A stretch of DNA of 13,887 nt from an uncultured Oscillospiraceae bacterium (GCA_900553955.1 USFO01000037.1:1-13887); one strand, 5' to 3'; positions 1-6,950 are shown, numbered from the stretch's first letter. Numbers and translations: made by a program. The notes: a model not told the origin generated them from the sequence alone.

Positions 1-167
1 CCCGAAAACCTGTGTATATCAAAGCTGTTTTTGTCGGAGGAAATCTCCGCAAGCTTATTTACCACGCTGCGGCGGCGGTGGTCATCGCTGCCTGCCACAA
101 AGTAGCACGGCAGGGGTATTCCTGTTTTTAGATGGCGTTTTATCTCGTCAATGTTCTTAAAAATCAC
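1..167 (-). CDS. holA: DNA polymerase III subunit delta (HolA)-like, N-terminal fragment
   Basis: A GTG-started minus-strand reading frame runs off the left edge after 55 codons. An in-frame TAA lies eight codons before the GTG, and an AAAGGA ribosome binding site (177-182) lies about 9 nt upstream, so the start is well placed. The protein has a short helix with Lys-x-Gly, then a hydrophobic strand (LPCYFVAGSDD), a basic helix (HRRRSVVNKLAEI) and an FDIHRFSG stretch. This matches the layout of the HolA N-terminus (LKxG...P-Y-x-x-x-G, helix, F-D...F), the clamp-loader subunit that opens the beta clamp. Only about one sixth of the protein is visible, so the identification rests on this pattern alone. 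The gene lies 147 nt downstream of the HAD phosphatase and has no obvious promoter of its own. Confidence 0.6.
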   Translation of the reverse strand, partial: MIFKNIDEIKRHLKTGIPLPCYFVAGSDDHRRRSVVNKLAEISSDKNSFDIHRFS

Positions 168-258
168 AGAATATTTTCCTTTCGGTAAGGCTTATGCCAT
201 TGGATTTTGTTCTCTGCGGGCGGACAGTTTCGCCGTGCTGCGGCGAAAATTCAAAGCG

Positions 259-317
259 GTGCTCAAAGCGTGCTCAAGCAAGCTTCGGGCGTGCTCAAGC
301 GGGTTTATCGGTGCTCA
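259..317. repeat. Cluster of four GTGCTCA (TGAGCAC) units
   Basis: Exact GTGCTCA units lie at 259-265, 270-276, 291-297 and 311-317, all in the same orientation, with start-to-start spacings of 11, 21 and 20 nt. Read on the minus strand they are (T)TTGAGCAC or CTTGAGCAC units directly after the HAD phosphatase gene. The first unit in that direction supplies the TGA stop of the HAD gene. The same 7-mer clusters in other intergenic regions of the window. The function is unknown. Confidence 0.75.
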
Positions 318-962
318 AAGCACGATTTCGAGCAACTCTGCGGGGGTGTTTATTATGTAATCCGCGCCGGAGGAGGCAAGCTCCTCCCTGCCGCCGTAGC
401 CGTAAACGGCGCCCACGGCGTTAATTCCGTTTTCGTGAGCACCGAGCATATCCATATCTCTGTCCCCCACCATAACCGCATGCTCATGCGGTTTTTCGCC
501 GTATTTCAAGCGGTCGAGAGCAACCTTTATAATCTTCGGCTTGCTGTCGAGGGTCTTATCGAGGGTGGCGCCCACCACGGTATCGAAGTATTTGAGCACG
601 CCGTATTCCTCAAGGATTATCCTGCACGCCGCCTCCGGCTTGCAGGAGGCAAGAGCGATTTTCACGCCGTGCTCATGCAGAGTCTTGAGCATCTCCGCGG
701 TTTCCGGGTACATTATGCTCTGGTGGATGCCGCTCACATTGAAAAGCTCGCGGTATTTTTCGGTGAGCACCTCGCACATATCCGAATCGAAGCCGTATTT
801 TGCAAAGGTTTCGCGCAGGGGAGGTCCGATGTAGCTTTTGAGCTTCTCCGGGTCATCCTCGGTAATTCCCACGGAATTGAGCGCATATTTTATACAATTT
901 GTAATACCTTCGTAGGGGTCGCCGAGGGTTCCGTCAAGGTCAAAAAGCGCATATTCAAACAT
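315..962 (-). CDS. HAD-family phosphatase (phosphoglycolate phosphatase-like)
   Basis: A 215-aa cytosolic HAD subfamily IA hydrolase predicted to dephosphorylate a small phosphorylated metabolite. Motif I is FDLDGTLGD, with nucleophile Asp8 and acid/base Asp10. Motif II is the Ser in ALASCKPEA (about residue 106). Motif III is Lys141 in DSKPK. Motif IV is GDRDMD (166-171), which binds Mg2+. A helical cap lies between motifs I and II, as in Gph/PpaX phosphatases. The substrate cannot be read from sequence, and 5'-nucleotidase or pyrophosphatase activity is equally possible. The start ATG lies 6 nt after the cinA stop, and its GGAG sits inside the last codons of cinA, so the two genes are probably translationally coupled. 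The TGA stop falls inside a TTTGAGCAC repeat unit. Confidence 0.85.
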   Translation of the reverse strand: MFEYALFDLDGTLGDPYEGITNCIKYALNSVGITEDDPEKLKSYIGPPLRETFAKYGFDSDMCEVLTEKYRELFNVSGIHQSIMYPETAEMLKTLHEHGVKIALASCKPEAACRIILEEYGVLKYFDTVVGATLDKTLDSKPKIIKVALDRLKYGEKPHEHAVMVGDRDMDMLGAHENGINAVGAVYGYGGREELASSGADYIINTPAELLEIVL

Positions 963-968
963 AATATT

Positions 969-1448
969 TCATTCTCCGAGTTTTTTTGCCGCCATAAGCG
1001 CAAGCTCCAGCGCCTTATCCGCCGCCTGATTGCGGACGGAAATTCTGTCGCCAGAGAAGTGATTTTCCGTAACTTCGCTGTATTTATCACTGTTCACCGC
1101 CACAAAAACCAGTCCGACGGGCTTTCCCTCGCCGCCGTTCGGCCCGGCAAGTCCTGTTACAGAAACGCCGATTTCGGCGTTCATAATTTTTCTGACTCCT
1201 GCCGCCATTTCTGCGGCTGTTTTTGCAGAAACCGCTCCGAGGGTTTCGAGGGTCTCTTTTTCTACTCCGAGTATTTTATTTTTTGCTTCGTTGCAATAGG
1301 TGACTGCGCCGTATTTGAACGCCTCCGACGCGCCGGAAACGCTTGTTATGCGGGCGGCGACAAGTCCGCCGGTGCAGCTTTCCGCGGTGGAGACGGTCGC
1401 TCCCGCGGCGCGCAGGGTGGCGACAAGTTCAAATTCGTATGCGGGCAT
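969..1448 (-). CDS. pncC: CinA C-terminal domain protein (nicotinamide-nucleotide amidase)
   Basis: A 159-aa stand-alone CinA C-terminal domain. Proteins of this family (PncC) deamidate nicotinamide mononucleotide to nicotinic acid mononucleotide in pyridine nucleotide salvage. The conserved AESCTGG (residues 22-28) carries the serine proposed as nucleophile. YGAVTYCN, TGLAGPNGG and the closing ALELA helix are also typical. The frame is open 12 codons further upstream, but the ATG at 1448 has an AGGAG 7 nt before it and begins the family's usual N-terminus, so I chose it. The MoCF-like N-terminal half of full-length CinA is absent, which is common. The gene follows aspS across a 97-nt gap holding two hairpins and precedes the HAD gene by 6 nt. 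Confidence 0.87.
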   Translation of the reverse strand: MPAYEFELVATLRAAGATVSTAESCTGGLVAARITSVSGASEAFKYGAVTYCNEAKNKILGVEKETLETLGAVSAKTAAEMAAGVRKIMNAEIGVSVTGLAGPNGGEGKPVGLVFVAVNSDKYSEVTENHFSGDRISVRNQAADKALELALMAAKKLGE

Positions 1449-1480
1449 AATCGGGCTCCTATATTTTGTAATATAGCAAC

Positions 1481-1536
1481 GCAAGGCGTTCGCCTTGCTA
1501 AAAGGGTCCTTCGTCCTTCGGGACGAAAGACCCCTT
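1481..1536 (-). terminator. Two tandem hairpins after aspS, possible weak terminator
   Basis: Positions 1501-1536 form a long hairpin: GGGTC plus TTCGTCC pair with the reverse arm around a C-A mismatch, with a four-base loop. On the minus strand it is followed by only four T (1503-1500). A second hairpin at 1481-1498 pairs GCAAGGCG with CGCCTTGC around almost no loop. They lie between the aspS stop and the pncC ribosome binding site. The short T-run suggests partial termination or mRNA processing. A short palindromic repeat is an alternative reading. Confidence 0.5.
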
Positions 1537-1545
1537 CGTCAAAAA

Positions 1546-3321
1546 TTATTCTTCGCTATTCACTATGGCGATATGCAGCTCGTCGAGGTTTTTCTGCTCA
1601 ACCTCGGTGGGGCACATGGTCATAAGCTCCGTGGCGGTCTGAACCTTCGGGAAGGCGATGACGTCGCGGATGGAGGGGCGGTCGAGCATGAGCATAACCA
1701 TACGGTCAAGGCCGAACGCCATTCCGCCGTGGGGCGGCACGCCGTATTTTTCTGCCTCAAGCAGGAAACCGAAGCGCGCCTGTGCGCGTTCCTCGGAAAG
1801 ACCCAACGCCTGAAGCATCTTGTCCTGAACCTCGGTGTCGCTTATTCTGATGGAGCCGCCGCCAAGCTCGCAGCCGTTGAGCACCATATCGTAGGCGCGG
1901 GCGTAGCAGTCGCCGGGGTCGGACATCAGCTTGTCCTCGTCGCCATTGCGCGGGCAGGTGAAGGGGTGGTGCATTGCCATCCAACGGTTCTCCTCATCCG
2001 ACCACTCAAACAGCGGGAAGTCGGTGACCCAAAGGAAGTTGAATTTGCCCTTGGGAATGAGGTCGAGGCGGCGGGCAAGCTCCAGACGGAGGGCGCCGAG
2101 TGCGCTGAACACAATATCGTTGCGGTTATCCGCCACTATGAAGATAACATCGCCGGTTTCGGCGCCGAGGCGTTCGCGGATTGCGATTTTTTCTTCCTCA
2201 GAAAGGAATTTTTCGTAGCTTGAGGTTATGCCGTCCTCGGTGAGGCGGGTCCATGCAAGACCCTTCGCCTTAAAGAGCTTGACGGTTTCGGTGAGCTTGT
2301 CAATTTCCTTTCTGGTAAGGGTGTGAACGGCGTTTTTCGCCACAATAGCGCGAACGGAGCCTTTCTCCAACGCGCCTGCGAACACCTTGAACTCGCAATT
2401 TTTAAGCAGGTCGGAAAGGTCGCAAAGCTCCATTCCGAAGCGGGTGTCCGGCTTATCGGAGCCGAAGCGGTTCATAGCCTCGTCCCAAGTCATACGAATG
2501 AATGGCGTTTCGATATCCATTCCCATAACGTCCTTGAAAACGCGCTTCACAAGACCCTCGTTCATAGTCATAATGTCATTTTCGTCCACGAAGCTCATTT
2601 CCATATCAATTTGGGTGAACTCCGGCTGACGGTCGGCGCGAAGATCCTCGTCACGGAAGCAGCGGGCGATCTGCATATATCTGTCGCAGCCGGACATCAT
2701 AAGAAGCTGTTTATAAAGCTGCGGGCTTTGGGGCAGAGCGTAGAAGCAGCCGGGGTGAACGCGGGAGGGAACGAGGTAGTCGCGGGCGCCCTCCGGGGTA
2801 GATTTGATGAGGTCGGGGGTTTCAATTTCCATAAAGCCGTTTTCGTCGTAGTAGTCGCGAACGCTCTTTACGATTTTATGGCGCATCATCAGAATGTTCT
2901 GCATTTCGCCGCGGCGAAGGTCGAGGTAGCGGAATTTAAGGCGCAAATCCTCTTTTGCGTTGGTGTTGTCGCTGACCTCAAAGGGCGGAGTCTGGCTCTT
3001 TGCCAGAACGAACAGCTCGGTGACGAAAAGCTCCACCGCACCGGTGGGAATTTCCGTGTTGACGGATTCTCTTCTGCGAATTACACCCTTTGCCTCAAGG
3101 ACGTATTCCGCGCGAACGGCGGCAGCCTTTTCAAAGGTTTCTCTGTCGGTTCCGTCGCCGAAGGCAAGCTGCAAAATGCCGCTTCTGTCCCGAATGTCAA
3201 TGAAGATGAGGTTTCCGAGGTCGCGGGTCTTTTGCGCCCAGCCGAAAACCACCGCCTCCTGACCGATGTTGTTTTCGTTAAATTCACCGCAGTACGCGGT
3301 ACGGTTGTAACCGTTTATCAT
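1546..3321 (-). CDS. aspS: Aspartyl-tRNA synthetase
   Basis: A 591-aa class II bacterial-type AspRS that charges tRNA-Asp in the cytosol. Domains run from an N-terminal OB-fold anticodon-binding domain (about 1-105), through the catalytic core with motif 1 (FMEIETP) and motif 2 (CFRDEDLRADRQPEF, about 221-235), then the bacteria-specific GAD insertion (about 280-420), to motif 3 (GLDR, 537-540). At the position that separates discriminating from non-discriminating enzymes, the sequence is RDLGNLIF with Leu35. By the P. aeruginosa studies, where His marks the relaxed form, this favours an Asp-specific enzyme; that is inference from one position. The start ATG has GGAGG 9 nt upstream (3331-3335). 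The gene follows hisS, as in Bacillus, but across a 213-nt repeat-containing gap. Confidence 0.97.
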   Translation of the reverse strand: MINGYNRTAYCGEFNENNIGQEAVVFGWAQKTRDLGNLIFIDIRDRSGILQLAFGDGTDRETFEKAAAVRAEYVLEAKGVIRRRESVNTEIPTGAVELFVTELFVLAKSQTPPFEVSDNTNAKEDLRLKFRYLDLRRGEMQNILMMRHKIVKSVRDYYDENGFMEIETPDLIKSTPEGARDYLVPSRVHPGCFYALPQSPQLYKQLLMMSGCDRYMQIARCFRDEDLRADRQPEFTQIDMEMSFVDENDIMTMNEGLVKRVFKDVMGMDIETPFIRMTWDEAMNRFGSDKPDTRFGMELCDLSDLLKNCEFKVFAGALEKGSVRAIVAKNAVHTLTRKEIDKLTETVKLFKAKGLAWTRLTEDGITSSYEKFLSEEEKIAIRERLGAETGDVIFIVADNRNDIVFSALGALRLELARRLDLIPKGKFNFLWVTDFPLFEWSDEENRWMAMHHPFTCPRNGDEDKLMSDPGDCYARAYDMVLNGCELGGGSIRISDTEVQDKMLQALGLSEERAQARFGFLLEAEKYGVPPHGGMAFGLDRMVMLMLDRPSIRDVIAFPKVQTATELMTMCPTEVEQKNLDELHIAIVNSEE

Positions 3322-3341
3322 ATATGTATTCCTCCGGTTTT

Positions 3342-3430
3342 CTCGGCTCCCCTTGTGTAGGGAAACTGAATTTTTATTAAGGATTTGAGCAAAAAGACTC
3401 GGGGGCTGTATCCCCCGACAAGGTATGCGT
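3342..3430. repeat. Dispersed repeat, copy A, upstream of aspS
   Basis: This stretch is a diverged copy of the element found at 4910-5010 (copy B) and related to 7382-7458 and 10684-10775. It starts with CTCGGCTCCCCT, contains a 24-nt block (3376-3399) identical to copy B (4945-4968), and ends with a hairpin of seven pairs, TCGGGGG/CCCCCGA (3399-3418). It lies 6 nt upstream of the aspS GGAGG, so it would form part of the aspS 5' UTR. The rest of the gap (3431-3534) has no gene. A TTGACA at 3471-3476 on the minus strand has no well-spaced -10 partner. Confidence 0.7.
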
Positions 3431-3534
3431 TTGCACTATGCCTTTTTACCCTATAAATTGATTGTCATTGTCAAATCCGTGCACGGCGCGGGAGCGCCCT
3501 CGGCGATAACCCAAAGGCCGTTTTGCATCCTCTC

Positions 3535-4893
3535 TCAAAACTTGCAGTCGCGGTGGCAGGAGGCGCAGTCGTGGGTGCACTCGTCCGGCTGCGGGTCGGT
3601 GGAGCTGATTGCGTCATAAAGATCGCCGAAATCGTTCTCATAAACGTACTCGATAATCTCGTCAAGAGCAACCTTTTCGGAAGTGCCCTCCTTCATATTT
3701 TTCACGGTGACTTTGCCGACTTCAAGCTCGGAATCTCCGATTATACAACTGAATGTAGCGCCGATTTTGTCGGCGTATTTCATCTGAGCCTTGACACTGC
3801 GCTCCATAAGATCGCATTCGGCGCAGAATCCCTCAGCGCGGAGTGCGTTCACGATGGTTGCGGCTTCCATGCTCGCTTTTTTACCCATCGAGCCGATGTA
3901 AATATCAACTTTTCTGTCCTCCGGAAACGGCACGCCGGTCTTTTCCATAAGCAGCAACAGCCGTTCAAGTCCCATTGCAAAGCCAATTCCGGGGGTCGGC
4001 GCGCCGCCGAGCAGCTCAACCAAGCCGTCGTAGCGTCCGCCGCCGCAGACCGTTCCCTGTGCGCCTATGCAGTCGCTTACGAACTCGAAAACGGTGCGGG
4101 TGTAATAGTCAAGTCCCCGAACGATGGTGGGATTTATTTTATATTCGATGCCAAGCCCGTCAAGGCGCTGCTGAAGCTCCTCGAAATGGGTGCGACAGTC
4201 GTCGCAGAGGTAATCTATGATATGGGGCGCGCCCTCGGCAACCTTTTTGCAGTCGGGACATTTGCAGTCCAGAATACGCATGGGGTTTCGCTCAAGGCGG
4301 TCGCGGCAGGTGTCGCAAAGCTCGCTTTCGCGGCTGTGGAAATAGGCTTTCAGCGCCTCGTTATAGTCACTGCGGCAGCTTTGGCAGCCGATGGAGTTGA
4401 TTTCGAGAGTCAGACCCTCTATTCCCAGTTGGTCGAAAATGCTGCTGACCATGGAAATCATTTCTGCGTCCGCCGCGGGCGAAGCGGCGCCCAAAAGCTC
4501 TGCGCCGAACTGGTGGAACTCGCGCAGGCGGCCTGCCTGAGGTTTTTCATAGCGGAAGCAGCTGGTGAGGTAGCTCACTTTTACCGGCAGCGCGCCCGCA
4601 AGCACTCCGTGCTCGATAAGCGTGCGCATTGCGCCGGCAGTCCCCTCCGGGCGGAGAGTTATTGAACGGTCGCCCTTGTCCTTGAAGGTATACATCTCCT
4701 TTTGAACCACGTCGGTGCCGTCACCGACGCCCCGGGCGAAAAGCTCGGTGTGCTCAAATGTCGGGAAACGGATCTCTTTGAAACCGTAAAGGTTCGCGGT
4801 TTCAAGGGCAACCTTTTCAAGGTACTGCCATTTTCCGCTCTGTTCCGGAAGCACATCCTGCGTGCCTCGCGGTGCTTTTGTAATAATTGCCAT
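3535..4893 (-). CDS. hisS: Histidyl-tRNA synthetase
   Basis: A 452-aa class II HisRS that charges tRNA-His. The N-terminus PRGTQDVLPEQ is the family opening. Motif 2 is FRYEKPQAGR (113-122), the HisRS-specific histidine-binding motif is RGLDYYTRT (259-267), motif 3 is GIGFAMGLERL (302-312), and a C-terminal anticodon-binding domain follows. The mid-region (about 170-233) carries many Cys pairs (CQSC, CDTC, CKCPDC, CDDC), which I believe is common in clostridial HisRS. The last 14 residues add a Cys/His-rich tail with Cys at 439, 443, 446 and 450, making the protein longer than the usual 420-430 aa. The frame is open 11 codons upstream, but the ATG at 4893 with AGAGG 7 nt before it gives the family N-terminus. 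No T-box motif is visible upstream. Confidence 0.97.
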   Translation of the reverse strand: MAIITKAPRGTQDVLPEQSGKWQYLEKVALETANLYGFKEIRFPTFEHTELFARGVGDGTDVVQKEMYTFKDKGDRSITLRPEGTAGAMRTLIEHGVLAGALPVKVSYLTSCFRYEKPQAGRLREFHQFGAELLGAASPAADAEMISMVSSIFDQLGIEGLTLEINSIGCQSCRSDYNEALKAYFHSRESELCDTCRDRLERNPMRILDCKCPDCKKVAEGAPHIIDYLCDDCRTHFEELQQRLDGLGIEYKINPTIVRGLDYYTRTVFEFVSDCIGAQGTVCGGGRYDGLVELLGGAPTPGIGFAMGLERLLLLMEKTGVPFPEDRKVDIYIGSMGKKASMEAATIVNALRAEGFCAECDLMERSVKAQMKYADKIGATFSCIIGDSELEVGKVTVKNMKEGTSEKVALDEIIEYVYENDFGDLYDAISSTDPQPDECTHDCASCHRDCKF

Positions 4894-4909
4894 AAAAATA
4901 CCTCTATTC

Positions 4910-5010
4910 TCGGCTCCCCTGTGCAAGGGAAGCTGGATTTTTGCATTAAGGATTTGAGCAAAAAGACTGAGGGGTTATATCCGCGACCAGTTGTAGCGTC
5001 TGCACCGCGC
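4910..5010. repeat. Dispersed repeat, copy B, upstream of hisS
   Basis: This copy begins CTCGGCTCCCCTGTGCAAGG and ends near GCGTCTGCACCG. It shares a 24-nt identical block (4945-4968) with copy A upstream of aspS. Its overall frame (CTCCCCT...AGGG, then GACTGAGGGGTT, TATC-GCGACCAG, TAGCG, TGCACC) matches the element at 7382-7458 in inverted orientation. It lies 4 nt upstream of the hisS AGAGG, giving hisS and aspS nearly the same leader. Together with 5011-5207 this fills a 314-nt gap with no convincing gene and no clear promoter. Confidence 0.75.
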
Positions 5011-5148
5011 ATTCCTGTCGTTTTTGCTCCAAATCAAAATTAAGTGTGATATAAAAATTAGCCGCCATTGCCGAATCTGTGGCTTTGCGGCAGCGTCTTG
5101 ATTTGCCATTGCAAGGTTCGCATCAAGCGTTTGCAGAACGGTTCGTGA

Positions 5149-5190
5149 CTCCCCTGCGCAAGGGGAGCCAATGCGGTGCTTTGCACCGCA
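5149..5190. repeat. Two adjacent stem-loops after mgsA
   Basis: Hairpin one pairs CTCCCCT (5149-5155) with AGGGGAG (5161-5167) around GCGCA. Hairpin two pairs TGCGGTGC (5172-5179) with GCACCGCA (5183-5190) around TTT. The first is the core of the CTCCCC...GGGGAG repeat family. On the minus strand they lie 18 nt past the mgsA-like stop codon but no T-run follows, so they are not a typical intrinsic terminator. They could stabilise the 3' end of the minD-mgsA message. Confidence 0.6.
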
Positions 5191-5207
5191 ATCGTATAAG
5201 CGATCCT

Positions 5208-5603
5208 TTATCTCACCAGGTTCCGCCAGTCAAGGTCTCCGCGTTCAAGCGCATGGATAAGTGCTTCCGCGGTAGCAATGTTCGTCGCAAACGGAATGTT
5301 GTGCACATCGCAAAGGCGGAGCAGATCCTCGTGATTCGTATTTGTATTTGAAGCGCGCATCGGGTCACGGAAAAACAGCAGAAGATCAACCTCGTTACAG
5401 GAAATGCGGGAGGAAATCTGCTCGCAACCGCCCTGATCGCCGCTTAAAAATTTAATTACGCTAAGACCCGTTGCGTCGGAAACAAGCTTGCCCGTTCCGG
5501 CAGTAGCAAGAAGACGGTGCTTGCTCAAAATTCCGCAGTACGCAATGCTGAATTGCACCATAAGCTCCTTTTTGCTATCCTGAGCTATAAGAGCAATGTT
5601 CAT
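5208..5603 (-). CDS. Methylglyoxal synthase-like protein with substituted active site
   Basis: A 131-aa single-domain protein of the MgsA fold family (about 150 aa in E. coli, often shorter in clostridia). Family blocks are clear: NIALIAQDSKKELM, LLATAGTGKL, the GG-x-x-QI block, FFRDP, and LLRLCDVHNIPFATNIATA. MgsA normally turns dihydroxyacetone phosphate into methylglyoxal. Aligned with E. coli MgsA without gaps around the active site, His19 is Gln8, catalytic base Asp71 is Cys60, His98 is Thr87 and Asp101 is Asn90, while Asp91 (Asp80) and the lysine of the phosphate site remain. The fold and ligand pocket may be kept but ordinary MGS chemistry is doubtful, so I give no gene symbol. It lies 24 nt after the minD-like gene with AAGGAGGG 7 nt before its ATG, which indicates one operon. 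Confidence 0.88.
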   Translation of the reverse strand: MNIALIAQDSKKELMVQFSIAYCGILSKHRLLATAGTGKLVSDATGLSVIKFLSGDQGGCEQISSRISCNEVDLLLFFRDPMRASNTNTNHEDLLRLCDVHNIPFATNIATAEALIHALERGDLDWRNLVR

Positions 5604-5627
5604 AGTAAAGCCCTCCTTAAAATTTCC

Positions 5628-6356
5628 TTATCTAAAGCCTATGGGAACCCGGTTTCCGAGAACCCGTTCGGCAAGGTCACAAAACATTTTTTTGTTGGGA
5701 CTTTCGGCGGGCAGCTCCCTGCCGAAATCCACGGCGGCTCTTACGGCGGGGTCGTCCCACACAACGCCGATAAGTCGCATTTCCGCACCGTCTATCACCT
5801 CGTCAAGGCTGTGAAGCGGCTCAAGCCCTTTCGGTCTGCTTGGGCAGCGTTCGATAACAAGCCGCCTTGCATGAACCCCCTCTTTTTCGAGGAACCTGCC
5901 GGTGTTCGCCGCGGCACGCACCGCCGCAGGGTCGGGAGTAGTCACCACAAGCGCGCACGAAGCGCACCGGGCGGCGGCGGAAAGCGTTTCGCCAAGCCCC
6001 GCGGGACAGTCCAGAAGAATGAACTCATAGTCCTCCCCCAAGGCGTTTATCACGGCGGAAATCGTCTTTTCGTCCACAGCGGCGTTCGACGCAGAGGCGC
6101 AGATAAGCGAGAGCTTTTCGCAGAACGGACACTGCATCACAGCGTCCGCCGGGGCGCAGCCCCTTGCGACGTCGCCCATATCAAAAAGCACCCCGGCGGT
6201 GACTCCCAGCGCCACATCAAGGCTCCGAAGTCCGCTGTCAAGCTCCGCCAAAAGCGTAGGATGTCCGGCAAAGGCAAGAGCTTCGCCCAAAAGTGCGGAA
6301 ACAGTGCTTTTGCCCACTCCGCCCTTGCCGGAGGCTATCAAAATCACCTTTGCCAA
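5628..6356 (-). CDS. minD: MinD/ParA-family ATPase (septum-site MinD-like)
   Basis: A 242-aa deviant Walker A ATPase. It carries SGKGGVGKST (residues 9-18, signature Lys11 and Walker Lys16), switch I ELDSGLRSLD (38-47, close to the MinD D-x-D-x-GLRNLD), and Walker B-like FILLDCPAG (about 116-124). MinD cycles on the membrane with ATP and positions the division septum. The usual C-terminal amphipathic membrane-targeting helix is not obvious here: the end is LGNRVPIGFR. A CPFC motif lies near residue 78. The start is a TTG with GGGGTGA just upstream; an in-frame TGA sits three codons before it, so no longer start exists. No minC or minE is present in this window. A FlhG-like or other MinD paralogue is possible. 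Confidence 0.78.
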   Translation of the reverse strand: MAKVILIASGKGGVGKSTVSALLGEALAFAGHPTLLAELDSGLRSLDVALGVTAGVLFDMGDVARGCAPADAVMQCPFCEKLSLICASASNAAVDEKTISAVINALGEDYEFILLDCPAGLGETLSAAARCASCALVVTTPDPAAVRAAANTGRFLEKEGVHARRLVIERCPSRPKGLEPLHSLDEVIDGAEMRLIGVVWDDPAVRAAVDFGRELPAESPNKKMFCDLAERVLGNRVPIGFR

Positions 6357-6390
6357 AGCCGTTCACCCCATTTTTACAAGTATTTAATAT

Positions 6391-6419
6391 ATATTATCAT
6401 ATAGTCGGCGATTTTTCAA
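6391..6419 (-). promoter_or_regulatory. Sigma-A-type promoter for minD-mgsA
   Basis: On the minus strand a TTGAAA -35 box (6414-6419) and a TAATAT -10 box (6391-6396) are separated by exactly 17 nt, and the downstream sequence is A/T-rich. The -10 is 34 nt from the TTG start of the minD-like gene. This is the only good promoter between the HIT terminator and mgsA. Confidence 0.75.
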
Positions 6420-6461
6420 GGTATAAGAAAGAGTTTTTGCCGAAGAAGAAACATCGCAAGC

Positions 6462-6490
6462 AAAAAAAACGCCCCCTTGAGGGAGGCGTT
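6462..6490 (-). terminator. Intrinsic terminator after the HIT gene
   Basis: A nine-pair stem (AACGCCTCC with GGGGGCGTT, one G-T pair) with a five-base loop is followed on the minus strand by eight T (6469-6462). It lies 11 nt past the HIT stop codon. The plus strand also has five T after the stem, so it may act in both directions. Confidence 0.9.
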
Positions 6491-6501
6491 TTTCGGCGGC
6501 G

Positions 6502-6840
6502 TCAGCCCGGAGGCCATGTCATATCGCGGCCGGAAAGCACATGGAAGTGCAAATGCGGCACGCTCTGTCCCGCCTGCTCACCCTGATTGGTGACAACGCG
6601 GAAGCTCTCAAGTCCGAGCTCCTTTGCAAGGCGGGCTATGGTTTCAAAGGCATACGCCACAAGGGAGCTGTTTTCGGCGGTGATTTCTCCCGCGCCGGAA
6701 ATATGCTCCTTCGGGATGACGAGGAAGTGGGTGGGTGCCTGAGGGTCTATGTCGTAGAACGCAAGCAGGCGGTCGTCCTCGTAAAGCTTTTTGCTGGGGA
6801 TTTCTCCCGCGGCAATTTTACAGAAAAGGCAGTCGCTCAT
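6502..6840 (-). CDS. HIT-family nucleotide hydrolase (Hint-like)
   Basis: A 112-aa histidine triad protein. The active-site run PHLHFHVLSG has His96, His98 and His100, and the catalytic His is the last of the triad. An N-terminal CLFC pair (Cys4, Cys7) is the usual metal-binding element of bacterial Hint proteins. Other family landmarks are FYDIDPQAPTHFLVIPKEHI and the closing TWPPG. Such enzymes hydrolyse AMP-linked phosphoramidates and aminoacyl-adenylates in the cytosol. Its position just downstream of alaS is notable because aminoacyl-AMP leaking from synthetases is a known Hint substrate, but a 787-nt gap separates the two. The ATG has AAAGGGGAA 6 nt upstream. A TATAAT lies at 6861-6866 on the minus strand but lacks a clear -35 box. 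Confidence 0.95.
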   Translation of the reverse strand: MSDCLFCKIAAGEIPSKKLYEDDRLLAFYDIDPQAPTHFLVIPKEHISGAGEITAENSSLVAYAFETIARLAKELGLESFRVVTNQGEQAGQSVPHLHFHVLSGRDMTWPPG

Positions 6841-6950
6841 AAAAAATTCCCCTTTCTAAAATTATACGGTGAGTATTTCTTCTCTCGCCGAACACGAGAA
6901 AATTTTCACATAGCAAGGCTTTGTGCGGCGGCGCGGGAGTGTGCGAACAA

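Noticed and set aside
259..317. GTGCTCA cluster considered as a CRISPR array
   Set aside because: The unit is only 7-9 nt and the spacings are 11-21 nt and irregular, with no cas genes. It does not fit repeat-spacer geometry.
207..1625. A 472-codon plus-strand open frame
   Set aside because: It is antisense to the HAD and cinA genes and crosses repeats. Both minus-strand genes have clear catalytic motifs.
5079..5351. A 90-codon plus-strand frame between hisS and mgsA
   Set aside because: It has no ribosome binding site, overlaps two hairpins and the 3' part of the mgsA-like gene, and shows no protein features.
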